From Lunasporangiospora selenospora (Eukaryota > Mortierellomycota > Mortierellomycetes > Mortierellales > Mortierellaceae): a DNA stretch of 10,401 nucleotides. The notes under the pieces were generated by a model. The model had not been told where the DNA came from and did not search any database. It worked only from the letters and a program-made list of their open reading frames with translations. Shown piece after piece: positions 9,364 to 10,401 of this stretch (position 1 is the stretch's first letter; every line of letters starts with the position of its first letter). The position numbers were made by a program, and so were the translations under genes. The DNA lies in assembly GCA_015680635.1 (NCBI GenBank), contig JAABOA010000974.1:1-10401 (forward strand), in the 5' to 3' direction.

Positions 9364-9484
9364 AATGTAGCTATTGCTCTGGTTATGGCTGAAAGATATC
9401 CACAAATATGCAGGCCGACGAGAACCCGATTACTCGATACTATACTTTAATGCACATTGTCCTTATCCCTCTTTAGATTGTGTA

Positions 9485-9490
9485 AATAAA
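9485..9490 (+). terminator. Polyadenylation signal AATAAA of the gamma-SNAP gene
   Basis: A canonical AATAAA, in the context TGTAAATAAAAG, lies 122 bases after the gamma-SNAP stop codon on the same strand. An AT-rich hairpin (9519-9541, arms TAATTGAA and TTCAATTA) follows about 30 bases later. Confidence 0.7.
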
Positions 9491-9610
9491 AGAAAGCGTT
9501 TGGGGCGCAGGAAAATATTAATTGAAAAATAGCTTCAATTATAAATGCGTGCTCAAACCTACTCCACTAATTGCCACAGCACACGCCTTGATCGAGAGAT
9601 TCAACTAAAA

Positions 9611-9636
9611 GGCGAGGAGGGAGGGGGGGAGGGGGG
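9611..9636 (+). repeat. G-run tract, possible G-quadruplex
   Basis: Runs of 3, 7 and 6 G separated by single A (9619-9636) follow shorter G pairs. The 7-G run can supply two tracts, so four tracts of three G with one-base loops are possible. It lies beyond the gamma-SNAP polyadenylation signal. Formation of a quadruplex is inferred from pattern only. Confidence 0.5.
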
Positions 9637-9666
9637 CATTCCCTATGAAGCAATCCAAGTAAGGAA

Positions 9667-9868
9667 ACCTATTCCTTCCTCCTATTATTACTAGACTCGA
9701 TTGGTACAGTCAAGTGGGTTGCAATCTCTGCTCAATTGGCCTCGAGGTCCAATTTTGAAAGTGATGGAGTATATGGCGTTTCCAAGGGATGAAATGGGCC
9801 TGGAGAATTGAATAGATTTTCTTCTGGGACTTGGAGTCATTGGTCACCCCTGGCGCACTTTGTGCTGT
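9667..9868 (-). pseudogene. Decayed inverted copy of part of the gamma-SNAP last exon
   Basis: The reverse complement of this stretch aligns with two parts of the gamma-SNAP last exon. First, 8693-8798: for example CCAAGTCCCAGAA is shared exactly, and GGAAACGCCAT is shared exactly. Second, about 9208-9313: for example TTGAGCAGAGATTGCA is shared exactly, then AATAGGAG. The 420 bases between are missing from the copy. They are bounded in the gene by near-identical 11-base direct repeats, TCTGCTCCGCC (8788) and TCTGCTCCACC (9208). The copy has a one-base deletion near 9840 and an in-frame TGA after the second block, so it cannot encode the tail. Fragments such as LFNSPGPFHPLETP remain readable against LFNSPSPFRPLETP in the gene. 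Most differences are G:C in the gene and A:T in the copy. It could derive from this gene or from a paralogue. Confidence 0.8.
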
Positions 9869-10079
9869 CCCCAATTAGATCCCATTCTCTTATCGAACTG
9901 CCAAGAAAGTGCATAGAATGGCAAATGACCGATAGCAATCGCTTACCTCTCTCTCTCTCTCTCTTTCCTGCCTTCAGAGTGGCACTGACGCCCCGGATTA
10001 GTGGATAGAGGCTAACAGAAAATCTAAAGCTCACTCGAGTAATACTCCCCCGTCCAGGAGCACAAGGAGAAATCCATTC
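9869..10079. other. Spacer with a (CT)9 microsatellite; no gene seen
   Basis: Nine CT units lie at 9947-9964. Short open frames on both strands here (to about 10034) overlap the decayed gamma-SNAP copy and show no motif. A weak resemblance to an earlier part of the gamma-SNAP last exon (about 8500-8540) is visible near 9890-9930 on the - strand but is too poor to call. Confidence 0.5.
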
Positions 10080-10221
10080 CTAGCCGCTTCCCCCTGGGTT
10101 GCCACTAATATGCACGTTCTGCATGTAGACACGAGGTGTATGGGTCGGAAATTCCATGCAGGTGCTGAAGAGCGAGATGATCTTGCCTTCGGAGGCAAGG
10201 ATAGTGGTAGCCTCCCCGGCT
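10080..10221 (-). other. Unidentified coding-like stretch, possible 3' exon or relic
   Basis: On the - strand a frame of about 45 codons with protein-like composition (EATTILASEGKIISLFST, then PRVYMQNVHISGNPGGSG) ends in TAG at 10082-10080. Possible AG acceptors lie near 10217-10222. Upstream, another frame reads RIDCGCVYEPG right up to this one, so a frameshift near 10217-10222 is also possible. A 60-codon frame at 10105-10287 overlaps it. I recognise no family, and no start is available. Confidence 0.2.
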
Positions 10222-10308
10222 CATAAACACAGCCACAATCAATTCTATGGCTTTCAACCTAGATGGTGTTCCTGCAGGTTCTGGCATTCTTCCCCAGCCA
10301 GATAAAAA

Positions 10309-10346
10309 AACTAGCTTGTGGCAGCCAAGCGTTCATAGTGACGTTA

Positions 10347-10381
<35 letters not shown>

Positions 10382-10401
10382 ACCGAAGCAGAATTCAGTA
10401 A
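10309..10401 (+). rRNA. Fragment of large-subunit (25S/28S) rRNA gene, mutated and cut by the window end
   Basis: From 10309 the sequence matches the highly conserved peptidyl-transferase region of eukaryotic LSU rRNA: GGCAGCCAAGCGTTCATAG (with T for C after it), then TTTTTGATCCTTCGATGTCG, GCTCTTCCTATCATACCGAA and GCAGAATTC. Compared with the fungal consensus as I remember it, four sites differ, all G to A or C to T: AACTAGC for AACTGGC, CATAGTGAC for CATAGCGAC, GTTACTT for GTTGCTT, and TTCAGTAA for TTCGGTAA. Upstream of 10309 the match stops abruptly; the expected ACCACAGGGATAACT is not there. Changes at such invariant positions and the sharp edge suggest a non-functional rDNA fragment rather than the working rDNA array. 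How far it continues beyond 10401 cannot be seen. Confidence 0.85.

Noticed and set aside
9808-10034. Overlapping 65 to 66 codon frames on both strands
   Set aside because: They span the decayed gamma-SNAP copy and the CT repeat and show no domain or splice-compatible extension.

Overview
The window looks like nuclear DNA of a filamentous fungus. Coding regions are broken by short GT-AG introns of about 70 to 185 bases, most in-frame codons in the first gene end in C or G, and the spacers hold AT runs and microsatellites. A gamma-SNAP gene, which budding yeast lacks, together with a secreted subtilase and intron-rich housekeeping genes, would suit an early-diverging lineage such as Mortierellomycotina. 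That placement is inference; no marker here proves it.

Layout. Bases 3-1451 (+) hold the C-terminal 482 codons of a secreted PA-domain subtilase whose 5' part lies outside the window. From 2914 down to 1934 (-) is a coding-like region that I could model as three exons but not identify; it has no start codon and stops near a palindromic GACC-rich tract (about 2937-3070). Bases 4596-3517 (-) encode the RNA polymerase II CTD phosphatase Ssu72 in four exons, 191 residues. Bases 6629-4866 (-) encode a membrane-anchored short-chain dehydrogenase of the retinol-dehydrogenase/SDR16C type in six exons, 361 residues. Bases 7062-9363 (+) encode a gamma-SNAP in seven exons, 569 residues, with a C-terminal Pro/Gln-rich tail of about 290 residues carrying a PPSY motif. 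The dehydrogenase and gamma-SNAP genes are divergent across a 432-base promoter region. The dehydrogenase and ssu72 are tandem, 269 bases apart.

The last kilobase (9364-10401) looks like a graveyard. It holds a decayed inverted copy of part of the gamma-SNAP last exon (9667-9868), a G-run tract, a CT microsatellite, an unidentified coding-like stretch, and from 10309 to the window end a mutated fragment of the large-subunit rRNA core on the + strand. Differences in both decayed copies are mostly G:C to A:T.

The genes do not form a pathway. Ssu72 acts in transcription and 3'-end processing, gamma-SNAP in SNARE recycling, the dehydrogenase at membranes on lipid or retinoid-like substrates, and the subtilase outside the cell. 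I found no convincing new biological system. The points most worth following are the inverted gamma-SNAP relic, the rDNA fragment, the gamma-SNAP tail and the unidentified three-exon region. All splice sites were read by eye from reading-frame continuity and family similarity recalled from memory; none has transcript support.
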